Positions 12,901-25,145 of a stretch of 64,000 nt of DNA are shown here, piece after piece (positions within the stretch are counted from its first letter, which is position 1; each line of letters begins with the position of its first letter). The notes below the pieces were generated by a model. It saw only the letters and a list, made by a program, of their open reading frames with translations. It did no database searches and was not told the origin of the DNA. This DNA is from Setaria digitata (lineage: Eukaryota > Nematoda > Chromadorea > Rhabditida > Setariidae), in NCBI GenBank assembly GCA_003640385.1, contig RCAB01000089.1, positions 117,426-181,425 on the forward strand. Reading direction: 5' to 3'. Made by a program: the position numbers and the translations under genes.

Positions 12901-15900
12901 CTATTCATGAATCACCCTTTCGACTGCCTGAAACACACCGCATTCTCCAGTGTGTTCACGCTGTATTAGTACAGAGTAAGTGTCTTTCATTTTTCGAAAA
13001 GACAAGATAAAGTTACCATCTCTTTCTTGACTAGATTCCTTTTTGAGTTTAGCCGTATCAGGAATCCGTATCAGAAATAACTAATCGATTTCACATTGAA
13101 TTTGAACTGGATGAAATCTAGAACTAATTGCTATTCAATAAGTTTTCGTGTGAATCTTCCAGATGTAGCAAATACTTCTTATAACTGGTTAATTATGATG
13201 CAAAAAGCAGTGAATACAATATTTTACGTGGCAGCGAGGCCATCTCTTTGTTGCCGACTTATTGCTAGCGGATTAATGCATGAAGCGAAACGATCTCTTG
13301 CATATTTTTTCCTCAAAAGACGAGAGATTGAGCAGATTAAAAAGATTAATTTTGAGTAAGTCGGTTGTCTTTTACATTACCTTTCTGTGGGTTTCTTTTC
13401 TCGTAATTTTTCAAATATAATTTGTATTTAGAAATCCTCCGAATAGTGCAGATCTCGATGAGTTTGGTGACTTATTGGCAGTGGAAATGGAGGATGTGCG
13501 AAATTGTAGTGGAACTGAGGATGAAGGATCAATTGGTTCACAAAATATTGGTTTTATTGGTGACGAGAATCTATTAAAGATGAAGGAAGAGGCATTGGAA
13601 TTATTGAAGAAGGATAAAGAACAATCCTTTACAGCTTGGGAAACGGTGGCTGAACGAGTTTGTGCCTTTGCTGGGCAGGTTGGTTAGAGTTTTAAAAAGT
13701 GAAGATTGAGTTAACGCATCATTAACAGGAAGATTCAAAGACAAAAAGGATAAACAAGTATTAGTAGATTGTTATAACTGTGTTTATGCGATATATAATA
13801 ATAATAAGGATTTTTAGATCGCTTTAAAGACACTGGTTCACACTGATGTGTCTTTCGTGGCCGAAATGAAGAGGAAAAATGAAATTTTGCATGGAATTCG
13901 AGCAACTCTAAATGATGGCGATTGTAATAAATTAGAGAAGACAAATTGTATTGAAGAGTTTCCAACAAATAGAGTGCCGTCAACACTGGAAGCTGAATCG
14001 ATTGAAAGACGAGGATTTTTTGAAGTTAATGAACAAGAAGAAGGCGATCGATTAGGCTTGACAGGTTTGTAACATATTTTTAATCTTTTTATTTGGTGGA
14101 TATCAACAAATATCTACGAGAATATTAACAGAACTTGAAATATACTACCCTGCAATATTGATATTACTAGATAGAGCTTTCTGTTCTTGGTTTTCAGGGA
14201 TATCGGAGGATGAGCGAATTTTGGAGCGTGCACAGCGGATGTGTGAGGGTGCAGTGTCCCGTAAAGGATCATTACTACATCGTTTAAGCAAATTTTTAGT
14301 TGCAGTCGTAAAATCCAAGAAAAATACGTGCTCAGAAAAACTACGCTCAACTGCAATATTGGCATTGTCAAAATTCATGCTTTTGAGGTTCGTTATAAAA
14401 ATTACCGTCTGCCATTACTCTCTTTGGCGGCTACTGCTCTGAATGAAATGTTTGTAGAAAGTTGAAAATCAGATTAAAGACTGAGAGTTTTTCGTGAATT
14501 TGTTAAAAGAATCTTCATTACTTTTTTAATGTATTATAGTATGAAAACATGTGTGCGATTTATGCCACTCTTTTTGGAATATTTTAAAGAGTCACCAAGT
14601 TCGGAATGCCGTAGCAATTTGATGATTGCAGCTGGTGATTTATGTTTTCGTTTTCCGAATGTTATCGAGAAATATAGTGAGCATCTGTATTGTGGGTTAG
14701 ATATTTTGCTCCATAGAACTTTTTTTTTTACAGTTCAGAAATTTCATACGTTCGAAATGTCCTTAAAGCACTATTCATATTTAGTATAACGGGATACTTC
14801 TCTCTTTCAGTAATAGGTGTTCTATTTTAGAATAAATGATAAAGATGATTATGTGCGACAGACATCTATTATCGTGCTTTCTTATCTTATGTTGAATGAT
14901 ATGGTGAAAGTACGAGGCACAGTCGCCGACTTGGCGCAGTGCATCAATGACGAAAATGTTAATGTTGGACAACTTGCAAAATTCTTCTTTTCGGAGCTTG
15001 CAAAGAAGGTATAGTTGCGAACTGTTTCGCTTTATTGTATTTATTTTGTTGGATTGTGTTTTTTAAATTATTCTTGAGTAAGATCTTTTTTTTTCTGTTG
15101 GCACTTTTGACTGAAGTGTGATAATAGGTTAGCAAGTCCATTTCTACACATATAATGCACTTTTTTCATTAAAATTGATTAGCAAAACTTATTCCTACAT
15201 AAAATCTTCTTGAAAAAAAGGTACAGATGACATGGCTTAACTGGTATTTTTAGATTGATTCATTTTAGGGAAATATTCTTTATAATTTGATGCCTGACGT
15301 GATCTCACGGCTTTCATCTAGTGAGTCAGTGACTACCGATGATTTTATAAAAATAATGAAGTAAGTTATTAGAAAGTTTTTATCTTAAAGAATGCAGAAT
15401 AGTAAGAAGCTTCATAGAAAATTTATGTGTTAAATACCAGGTATTTCCAAACCAAACTTTATTGCTATCTACGTTTTTAAAGCTAGGAAAGTGGTTTTTT
15501 AATACATCATTTTCAGATTGTTGTTGGGATTTATCAAAAAAGATAAGCAAGCTGATAGTCTACTTGAAAAACTAATACAGCGTATGCAAGGAGTCATCAA
15601 TAAGTAAGAAAAATAGTTTGTTTTTTCTTCTTACTCTTCTGTAATTGTAAATTATAAGACAATCACTTTAATTTTTAGGGATGGCCTATTTGACACGCGA
15701 CTGGCAGAGTGTTTGTCACACTGTATTTCGTGTCTTTCACTCAGTGAAAAATCATTTCGTTTTATGGCTGAGTCACTGCCAGCTTATTCAAATTTGTTGG
15801 CTCTAGAATGTGTTTATATTAATTTGCAATCAGCTGTTCTTCATTTCAAAAAGTATTCAGTGCGAAACACAGAGCTCAAGGTTTGAAAATCACTCTTCTT

Positions 15901-16330
15901 ACTGTCTTTCTTTTTTTATTACTTATATTTTTATGTCCATTTATTTCTCTTTATTAATTCTCTTTATTGGAAAAGATCGGTTTAAGGGAGAAGTGGATGA
16001 TTTTTTGGATTCATTAACTAAAATGCATCATGATAAACAGGAGCACGAGGGCATTGCTAGTCGAGGATTGATTCACAGGGTAAGACTTCCATATTTCATA
16101 AATTGGCCTATTAAATCTTGTAAAACTGTGATGATTTAGTATTTTGTTTCTAGCGGTTTTATTGAAGATTCTTTGGTATCACCGCTTGCAGTTTATTTAT
16201 CTGAAACCATCTGAAGGAAAGCAGAAGACATATGACAGGCCATTTAGTGAATTCTAACTTTTTCCATATAATCCGAATCTTTTTTCAGAAGAAATGCAAA
16301 GTACCTCTGAAGGTAAAGAAAGTTCGCTAA
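6902..16330 (+). CDS. dpy-28: Condensin complex subunit 1 (NCAPD2 / CAP-D2), about 30 exons
   Basis: A HEAT-repeat, non-SMC subunit of condensin I, which compacts mitotic chromosomes; the C. elegans counterpart is DPY-28. Exons are short, about 60-250 bases, starting 6902-7025, 7221-7296 and 7556-7608, and ending with a small exon 16289-16330 rich in lysine. Family blocks are clear. One is exon 9428-9546 with TLRCAVLTAFVEIVM. Another is 9692-9909 with VRSRTLQLWTR and GRLVDKSVSVRR followed by YNPFG. A third is the PFRLPETHR motif in exon 12746-12975. The C-terminal third (exons 14200-15900) carries the conserved Cnd1 HEAT region. The ATG at 6902 is chosen because an acceptor-like tttttaag precedes it, although the frame is open upstream to 6725. 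Acidic, low-complexity exons (10360-10720, 13432-14063) probably form linkers. Exact boundaries of some exons around 8850-9400 and 14540 are approximate. Confidence 0.88.
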
Positions 16331-17283
16331 ACTGCTTTCATGTAAATAATGCGCGCAAGTGAATAATTAAAATTTTATTTGCGTATGTAAATAATATTTT
16401 GATTAATATGTACTTGCAAAAACCGGAATTATTCATCCTGCAGATCTCCTCATAATGCTTCTATTTGTTGCCACCACTTTTCTTAAGATGCAGTAAAAAT
16501 TACTGAAAGGATCCATGTCATTTTTGGCATATTTTTAACCAAGATGAAAATAAAGATTTGTAGATTTGTGTGGTTGCTTGGATGGAAGCATGCACTGAGG
16601 CTTTATCTTCTAGTTATTTCACTTTCAGTTATGAAGTATGGGAATGTAATTTGTTTATGGTTATAAAGTTAGTCTTAATTACTGCTGCACAGCACTATAT
16701 TAACACCCCTGGATAAATGTGCCCATCGGCTGCGAATATTGCACTGTCGTTTTTACACAATTGCATTGAAATGTAATTATTTTTCTTGAAGTTTATTAAA
16801 AATGGGTATTTATTAGAATTGAATCCACTTGTTCATAAGAGCAATTCCTCGTTATTATTGTGAATATTCATATGTTTGGGTCAGATTACACGTATATCCT
16901 GTCATTATAGTCCTTATCACACGTCAGGAAAAGGAACTTCGCTATCGTAATGGCTTGCTGATTCGAGTAGACCTTTGACTTTTCTGCTGCTCCAGTTTCT
17001 CGAGAGATTAAAAAACGTAGGCACTTGCTGCTCTTTCTCTAACGTAGACGTGTTTCTGATGCCATAGGGACGATGCACGGTTTAGTCGAGCTGCTTAGTC
17101 GAGTTTGAAGGACGGTGAATTCGTATGAAAAGAATAGTTACTATGTTCTAAGCAGTTGGGGAGAAGTGATAATCTTAGCAACTGCCGCTGGCTTGCTTCG
17201 CCATTGCTTGTATAAGACGTTTGCTGGGATCACAGCTGCTGGCTTGGATTGAGAGCACAAGAGTATTGATCAACAGATGAAGG
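16331..17283. other. Intergenic region downstream of condensin gene
   Basis: No supported reading frame. It presumably holds the condensin 3' UTR and the promoter and 5' leader of the zinc-finger gene. Nothing else stands out. Confidence 0.5.
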
Positions 17284-20200
17284 ATGGACGAATTAGAGGA
17301 ACATTCTCGTGATCGACAGGTAAACATCGATGCATTACTTGTTAACTAGAGGGTAAAAGGTAGTTCCTAATTTCGGTAGCACGGGAAAGTAAGTCATCGG
17401 AATGAAGAGCTGGTCTGGTTGCTTATTGGTAAAGCAAGTTGTTCGTTTCTAATTCCTTTAGTATTTTTTATTGTTATTTTTGAGAAGAAAGTGCTACGGT
17501 CTTGGCCGACGGTATCACTGTTTAATTTTTTATTCGTGATCTACGGATGATGTTTATTTTGGTAAAATATGAAATGATAGCAAGCTTTAGTAATAAAATT
17601 TTTGAAAATGGAACTCCTTATTTAAACAATTACATGGGATGAAAGCTTTAGACACCGACAAGTGTATCTCTGACTTCTGCAACTGCAACAGCGGATGACA
17701 GTAATATGGTTGGTTAGTTTTGGTACTTAAATCTATCCTGTCATTATAATTTAATTAAACTGGTGGTGAGCAAGAAAAATGCCATGATTTCTGTGAGACC
17801 CTAGGCTGTGTCTATCCTTGGTTTACTTCTCACCCATAAACAATTTACCCGTGGGTTATTTCATCTGAATTATCACGCATGACTTCCTGATTCGCTCATT
17901 CTTTTTTGTTCTGCATATAAATGAACTAGCCTTCTGTACAATGACAGTATCATAAATATTCACTGCTTCCTAACCTTCATAACTTTCATGTAGTAAATTG
18001 AAGTCACATCACTTGTGATCAACAAATATGGAAGAAGGAGGCAGACCATGCGTAGCTTGATACTTGTGAATATTAAAAAAAAGCATGACGCTTCACGCAG
18101 TTCGAAAATTATCGAAATGGATTCTTCCCTTTCCTTTCATATTCTTGTTCCTGCTTCCTTCTCATTAGCCTTGTTCATATATTTAATCGCCTGCGTTTTG
18201 ATCAGTTTTTTAATTTGGTATTATTATGTAGTAATTGAGAAGGTATAGCAAAGTTATTTACACTATTTTAGCCGGTAGTGGAAATAACCGTACAGATTGA
18301 ATTGAAAGCAAAAGATCGACAGCAATACAGCTGATTGGAAATTTTATGCATATGCTACTATCTATGGCTATCACCTCATTTAATCTTTTTTTTCCTCTAA
18401 ACCTGCTTTTATTTCAATTATGGCGTTTTGTATAGCTGTCTTCTGTTTAGTTCTCATGTGTCTTCTAGAAAATGTTCAATATTATGAAGCCGAAATGTAT
18501 AATTATATTCAGCAAACTGGAACCAGAGCGTTTTAAATTAAAAGTATGGAACTGCGATTGTAAAATATTTCCACAACTTTGTGAACTGAATTATCGAAGT
18601 GACCGCTTTTGTAAACTGTGGCTGTTCTACATAAATCTCTAATGCTTCAAGTGGTATCCTTAAGTATTGCTAGTTGTCTACTTAGGATACGTATTTCTTG
18701 TGGATACGAGATCACTTCCATTGAATATTTATGCTATTCTCTAAGACGGGAATTAATGCTTCCTTTGCACGCCCGATTTGAAAAATAAATTTAAATTATT
18801 AAACACATCTGCTTGAACCTACTGCTATCTATTTTACCTTATTATTAAGAAAGTTTTTTAAAATAGCACTCTCAATATAACAATACATAGCCTTCAGTAA
18901 AGATCAGTTTCTCTTTTTTTTTTCACTATAAATATGTTTCTTTGCTTAAATATTGTCAGGAAAGTTGTCCCTCAATAATGCAAGTATGAATATGAGAAGC
19001 CAACATACTCATGTCTGCACAGCATTTTAATATTAAACGTATAAGCAAGCATTTGAGATAATTGTGCACTGAGAGATTTCCTGAAGGTAACGGTTATTTA
19101 AACTGAAGTAAGATACCCGTATGTTTTGGAATGCCTTTATGTTTAGACACATTTTATCATTTACATTTAGTAGCTGCAGTACTTTACATACGGAGTTAAA
19201 AGTTTTGCTTTTCATCCATCTTGCAATTGAAAGTAAAACTTTCAACTCTTTCGTAGTGAGTTATGGAAACTAAAATTATTAAAATTCAGTTTTCGATTTT
19301 ACAATGCTCAATAAATTGAACCAAATGCTTCTAGTGAACCCACCAGAAATTCAAGGATTTAACAAACTAGTTTCAGGAAATAACACCAGGGGGCATGCCT
19401 GAGAGAGGTACAAGTCCCGAATCTGAAGGAGTCATCCTATCAACGACACCAATAACGGTAACAGCTAATTGCATCACCACTGATATAATTTTTGTACACT
19501 TTAAACAGCTCCATCTGTGGCTGCACAAAGTTCAACAGAACATTTGGTTTTTTTTTAATTGTGCGATATTCGGAACTGGTAATTGAATAGAGCAGACGCC
19601 ATGCTCGATTACAGAACTCATTAGTGTTTGAAGATTCTAGTGATAGAGGAAGTAAAAAACGAGAAATTTAGTCATGGTTAATATTATCAAATTTTAGAAA
19701 TTGCAAACGAATGTCGACCCGGAGTTCTTCAGACACCCAACCTCAACAACTCTGCCATCTGAAGTGACATACCCTCCAGCTTTCACTTCCATTCCATCTG
19801 CTTTAGAACAAGTAAAACACGTTGATCCCAAGATGAAAAAATTAGTACCCGTCGAGCAGGCCACTAAAAAGTCTGTTCAGGATCAAGACGAGGCTAGGAA
19901 TTTTTCAGCCCCATGTCCGAAGCCAATTTTTCCTACAGATTCGGAGAAACAGATTTCAGAACTGCTAGCTTCAACCACTATAACATCTTCAAAAGGACCT
20001 ACGGCTGAGAGTCCAGTGGAAGACAAAGGAAAAGATGACAGCGGTTTCATTTTCTATAAGTGTCGTTTTTGTGGGCTTACTTACAACTACCTGACAACGC
20101 TGCGGGCTCACGAACGAGTGCACAACATTGATGAAGTTTGTTTAAGTATCCTTTTAAAAGTAACCTTTTCATAATTTGTTTTTATTAGATTCTAATCTTT

Positions 20201-21188
20201 TAATTCATTTGAATTGCTATAATTTCAGCCTTATAAATGCAATCGCTGTTCGGAGTCATTCCATTACATGTGCGAACTAGAGTACCATGCCAAACAACAT
20301 ACCAGTAAATTTTTTTACTTGTTCATCATCAATGTATACTTTTTACCCGCCATTCAGAATGCTGAAAGAGGAAGAAGAATAAAAAAGGAAAGGATTGTCA
20401 AGTTCTTTTATAAGCTAAATATCGTTTTTAATTTGAGAATGTGAAAACCCAAAAATTAAGACTAGAAATTACAGTGGAAAAAATCTACCTGGCGAGTAGT
20501 TGTTACAAGAGCGATAAGTCAAATATTTGGCCCTTTTGGCTCACTTGTTTCGAAATTCTTCAAATTTTCATTTCAGTTCTACAGATTTCAAATTTTAGAT
20601 TTGAAAGGTTACAAGTGTGAATGTGGCAGAACGTTCCATTCTTACACCGATTTGCTATATCATAGACATCCAGGTGATGAGGAAGACGATGCTGTTGTTG
20701 CACCGGCTTCTACTGTCGCCAAATCAACTCTGCGTATTCTAGAAAACGAATTTCCTGTCCCGGAATTCATTGAGAAAGGCTTTGAACCGAAACATCCGTT
20801 GAAAGTCTATTCCGATGTGCGCGTAAATCCTTATATCTGTCAGTACTGCTCGAAAAGTTATCCAAGCAGTCGGTAAGATCTAAATTTGATACAGGGGAAA
20901 TCTTCTTATCTTTGGAGTAGAATGAATATGTATAAACCCCTGTTTTCATCTCTTGTCAACGGAAGGTAAGGAAAATTCAAAAAGTAACTAGAGCAGCCGC
21001 ATAGCTGAATAACAACTTTGTTGATTTCGAAATTATTAACTCGTAGTTTCGCATCGTTTTTTAATAATTATTGCAGTATGCTAGCTTACCACATGTACGG
21101 ACATCGAGGTGAAAAGATATTCAATCCTCGTGCTTCAAGATATCTCATGGCACGCACCGAAAACTCCTATATCAGTCCAGGATTTTAA
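17284..21188 (+). CDS. C2H2 zinc-finger protein with four fingers
   Basis: Six exons are all in phase: 17284-17319, 19377-19457, 19698-20135, 20229-20304, 20599-20872 and 21077-21188, for 338 residues. The first exon encodes only 12 residues (starting MDELEEHSRDRQ) and is separated by a 2 kb intron. Residues 40-165 are a proline/threonine/serine-rich, probably disordered region. Three fingers are classical: CRFC...HERVH, CNRC...HAKQH and CQYC...HMYGH, each with 12 residues between the cysteine and histidine pairs. One is atypical: CEC...HRH, with C-x-C and H-x-H spacing. An acidic linker separates fingers three and four. The C-terminus (RYLMARTENSYISPGF) is short and looks conserved. It is likely a nuclear DNA-binding regulator; I cannot name a specific ortholog. 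Confidence 0.82.
17320..19376 (+). other. Long first intron of the zinc-finger gene
   Basis: This 2057-base intron is bounded by cag|gtaaac and tttcag. An open frame at 18015-18248 with a hydrophobic stretch lies inside it but lacks splice context and conserved motifs. Long first introns often hold regulatory elements, but none is recognised here. Confidence 0.5.
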
Positions 21189-21808
21189 GGACCAAAAGAT
21201 ATTTCCGGTGTTCCTAACTAGAATTCACTTTAGTTTATATATCTTCTATTTAAAATGTGAAGGTTTTTGTTTTTTAACGATTGCAAAACAAGTTTTGGAA
21301 CACAGCATATAATAGGTTTTACCTGGCTATCTGCTGGTCAATCTGATTGTTTCCCGTTATATTCCTGTGCAAACATCAGTATAATTAGCGAATTTATGGT
21401 ACTGTGTGAGAACTTCTAGCAGTTACTGCTGCTACAAGACGGACAACAAAGAGACCAATGATGCATTGTTGGTTTTGATAAAAGTCTTGAAAGAATTAGT
21501 CAGGAACACTTTTACACGCATACATAGTTAAATAGCATCTTTAGAGGCATGCAGACAGGTAGATAGATATACATGAAACAATGTGGCGAAAAGTGAATTG
21601 TCCAATGTGAACCGTGATGATGACTTGTATCTAATCTGCTTTCATACTACTGAAAACTTTCAATTTTGAATTTCACATATCAGTATCTGTAGCACCTTAA
21701 AAACAGTTATATTTGAGCAACTGACAGTGTTGAAAGTATCTAACTATAAAAGACGAGAATCAACATGTCTAGTCTGATTTGATCGTAAACACTGACAGAA
21801 GCAGATCT
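21189..21808. other. Gap between convergent genes
   Basis: Spacer between the 3' end of the zinc-finger gene and the 3' end of the minus-strand unknown gene. No coding signal seen. Confidence 0.5.
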
Positions 21809-22502
21809 TTACTTCAACCTCATAAAAGACGCACTGAAACAAACCCGATGAAGTGGAAAAACCGCTGTGTCGTCATCATTGTCAGTAGTAGTGGGTGGCT
21901 CATCACTGGGAGATATACGGTCCGTATCCGATTCTATTAGTTGCTCCAAGTAAGCCCAGTCGTCACTAGTCCACTCATTATCTTTGACTAGTTCGGACGC
22001 TTGGATGGCTGGTTCTTCTACCGGTAGTTGTTCATCATCGTCATCGGTGACGTAGTGTTTTTGTGATAAAGGCTCCTCGCAATTATGTGATGCTTTACGC
22101 TTGGCTAGTTCAATTATCTCTTCTAAAGTTATGGCCCGTTTGGGACTCGGTAACGGTGTCCTGAAGACACATCCCGAATTAAGAGAAGCAACCGCTACCG
22201 GCTCTGATCTTGTTTCAAGCTCTGAAACTTAATTTTTTTAAAGGTTAATTCGATCAGGCTTCAAACTGCGTTGATTGCAACCTGCAGTGTGAAAGTAACT
22301 GTCAGCTAAAAGTTGATGGGAGTGGTATTTCCAACTGCGAAACCCATGCTTATTAACTTTCATTAAATTTCAAGAAAAATTTCCTGACAGATGCTCTCAC
22401 CTTGTACAAAGGAATGGTTCTGGTTTCGTAAAAGACTTCGTTTAGTTTCAGTAGATACCGAAGCAGAAGATGGAGAAGAATCCTGAATTAGGCGATGCAC
22501 CT
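21809..22502 (-). CDS. Acidic, disordered protein of unknown function (3' exons)
   Basis: The terminal exon 21809-22221 (minus strand) is open from a good acceptor (tttcag) to a TAA. It has no internal start, so it is easily missed. It joins in phase 1 to an upstream exon ending at the donor caag|gtgaga (last base 22401). That exon can start after an acceptor near 22502 (ccatcag) or belong to a longer open frame reaching 22782. The translated part contains a serine-rich segment (DSSPSSASVSTETKR), then TPLPSPKRAITLEEIIELAKR, which could be a helical or phosphorylated motif. A strongly acidic tail follows (TDDDDEQLPVEE, EWTSDDWAYLEQLIESD). No known domain is recognised and the N-terminus is not located. 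The upstream part overlaps an inverted repeat. Confidence 0.5.
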
Positions 22503-22568
22503 GATGGCAAGACCGATTGCAACCTGTAGTGGTACAGAATGGTTGTAGTTCTGAACGCATCGCCCTAT

Positions 22569-22830
22569 ACATCAAGACTACGATTACAGCAATATCGGAA
22601 GAGCTGCTAGGCAACGATTGGCCTCTCAAGCAACACGCATATATCATTAGCATCTTCTTGATGAAGCGACATTCTCTCTCTACATTTCCCAACGGACAAT
22701 AACTGCCGGAAGATTTCTCGGTGAGCACTGACCATCGGGTCTGGCCATCGAAGGGTGATCTCGATGAAGCGTACCATACCACAGTTGCCTAGCAGCTTTT
22801 CCGATATTGCTGTAATCGTAGTTTTGATGT
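22569..22830. repeat. Inverted repeat, 47-base arms with 168-base loop
   Basis: Arm 22569-22615 (core gattacagcaatatcgga) is the near-perfect reverse complement of 22784-22830, with about three differences. Both arms translate to the same peptide core (IKTTITAISE) on opposite strands, a simple consequence of the inversion. The transcript would form a long hairpin. Confidence 0.85.
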
Positions 22831-23204
22831 AAAAAAGAATTTCACGAACCACGGAAGGAATATATCAGAACTAAAGTTCTAAATTCCTATTGTCAATTAA
22901 AAGTTAGGATATTCCTTATCAAACGTCCTTATAGTCTTCAGATCTAGTCTCCACGATTTATAAAAAAGTCTACTGCATTTCTAAAGCATACAGAAAAAGA
23001 TACTTCTAGATACTTCTACCACTGCTAACTCTTAGCCCTGCACTAGAGAATGGACAGCGGTCATTTCATCGTGAGGCCGCATTATCTCTTCGAAAATTTG
23101 GCATGAAATGGACTTTCCAGGTGATTCTGTTGACCTTTGTTCGCAATTCATTCTCTCGGTTTTCCTGCCCGGTGATGTCGGAGTAGTTCAGTGGGATTTC
23201 AATC
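22831..23204. other. Spacer upstream of the DGCR6-like gene
   Basis: No supported reading frame. It lies between the minus-strand unknown gene and the plus-strand DGCR6-like gene, so it may carry promoter sequence for both. Confidence 0.4.
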
Positions 23205-24005
23205 ATGTGCACTAATATCAGCAGTGAACGGAAAATGGAAATTATGCTAGTAGAAATGAATGGCTTTGTGATGCGGCTGGAGCCTCGAATGCGCGATCGA
23301 TTCAACGGTTCACTTCAGAAGGCATTGATCGAAAGCTTGCTGGATGGGACTGTTTTTGCTATCGTTGAATCTCTCAGTGATTTGCAGCGTATGAATGAAA
23401 CGTACTGTTTGTTTTTCTGCTTGCTTTAAAAGTAAAGAATCCATTAAAAAGATATTCAGCTTCACTTAGCTTTTAGGGTGGTCTATTCAATAATGACCCT
23501 CGCTGCTCAGCAGTGTGCTGTCGTTTCAGCTCAATACATTATGTTCGAATGTAGGTTACTGGGTTATGCTGCAGAAGGGTTTCCACCAGATGATGGCGCA
23601 CGTCCTGATAAACATTCAAGTTGTTTCTTAGCTATTCTACGAACAGCTGTCGGTATTTAGACAACTTTACAACGATCGACAGCAGCGACTGATGGAGCTA
23701 CAATGTGTTCCTGATTTGGATGAACAAATGAAGCAAATTGATATTAATATTGTCAGCGAGCTCGATAAAGTACTCTTACTTTTGCTATTACTTAATTTAT
23801 TGGATTACAATTCCTGATATTACTTTTATATGCAAAGAAAAAGCACAGATGATAGGTGGTTACTTTCTAGATAGTGGCGCAACAGCAAAACACGTTGTGT
23901 CGTGCCGGTGTTCCAGCTTTTCGAATTACTACTAACCCTCGAGAAATCGAACTGCAAATGGCAATCATCAGTTTTATCCTAATAGTTCGTGCGAGGCTTC
24001 CGTAA
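23205..24005 (+). CDS. DGCR6: DGCR6 / gonadal (gdl) family protein
   Basis: Family blocks are recognisable. Exon 1 (23205-23401) holds the LLDGTVFAIVESL core with the following LQ-rich helix. Exon 23632-23769 encodes a coiled-coil region ending in IDINIVSELDK. Exon 23871-24005 begins IVAQQQNTL and contains AGVPAFRITTNPREIELQM, the signature C-terminal block of DGCR6 and Drosophila gonadal. The phases of exons 1 and 3 do not match directly, so a small exon between about 23476 and 23560 is needed. Its exact limits were not resolved, and the middle of the protein is therefore uncertain. DGCR6 proteins are small and coiled-coil, implicated in cell migration and gonad or neural-crest biology in other animals, without a known enzymatic activity. 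Confidence 0.75.
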
Positions 24006-25145
24006 CAAGTTATTAATATTTTGTTTCTCCCTCTTCCTTATTGTCAAATATAGTAGTAGTATTGTGCATTTCCGACATAAAGTGAAACATTTTCGACGGG
24101 ATAGCGATTTTTTCTTTTTTTTTAGAAGTAGCAAATAAACAGTTTACTAACCTAATCTCTCAAAGTTTTATGAGTTAAACAGTTTCAATCATAACAAATT
24201 CGCCTTTTCTGCGAAGGATGTTACTCAAAAACTTCCAGTATTCTTAGGATAATATTCAATTCCCTCCGGATATAGTACATTTGTTCTAGTCTTTTATTTC
24301 TTCAGAGCTAGAGTTATAATACCTTAATGGAGACAGCACACTGTTTAATAAAAATGTTAAAAAAAAATAAAAAAAATGTTTAATAATAATGTGATTCATT
24401 TTTCTTTGGTCAAAGCTTTACTGTAATTCCATCTTCAACTTCCCATTCTGATTTCTTTATTGTCCAGTGGATGGTATTTTAATGTTATAAAGCTCACTGG
24501 GGCATGTCAAGTCTTGTAATGTTTTTAAATTATCAGTCAATATCGGTTGCTGTTGCTTACTAAATGCTTGTTAATTCTTTTGGCAAAAAAAAAAAACTGC
24601 AGAAAATCTGTTGGATGTTTAACTCGGAATGCATATAAACCAGCAGGAAGCACTTTACATACACAGAGTGATAATCTCTTGTATCTGAAGGAGTTGGTGG
24701 GGTTCAGGGCGAATGCGATGGGTTTTGAGCTGTAATAATGGATATAATTCGTGCGACGTGTTCTATTATGCTGTAATTCTCTCAAGTAAAATAGGGCCTT
24801 TTTCTCATTGGTGTTGAGGGTGGTAAGTGGGATGAGTTGTTGTGGAGTTTGACGGTAAACGGGGGTTAGTGTTAGAGGTTATAGGTCGCAGTTTAGGTTT
24901 TGGTTAGATGTGTCGGTTGCACTTGAGTTAAAGCGGATGCTTTTCAGCAAACATAAGTGTTGCTATTTGTTTGTTGGTGAATCTGATAACGAATAGGTAC
25001 GCTCCTTCATTTCCATAATAATAATTCATATATGCTGTCTTTATTCGAACGAGCTTTTTTTTTTCACAGCGTGATGTTGACGTGTCAGAGCCAATTGAGC
25101 TAGTAGTTTACGAGTTGATATCTCATAGGTGATTTCAGGTGCGCT
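24006..25145. other. Intergenic region between the DGCR6-like and rpl-16 genes
   Basis: About 1.1 kb without supported coding sequence. Poly-A-rich and AATAAA-like stretches near 24345-24390 may belong to the DGCR6-like 3' end. The G-rich, T-rich run from 24820 to 24960 precedes the ribosomal gene and probably includes its promoter. Confidence 0.45.

Noticed and set aside
18015..18248. 77-residue open frame with a hydrophobic segment
   Set aside because: Lies inside the zinc-finger first intron and does not fit its splice phases; no homology signal.
22517..22852. Two opposite-strand frames sharing the peptide core IKTTITAISE
   Set aside because: The similarity is explained by the inverted repeat and is not evidence of two genes.
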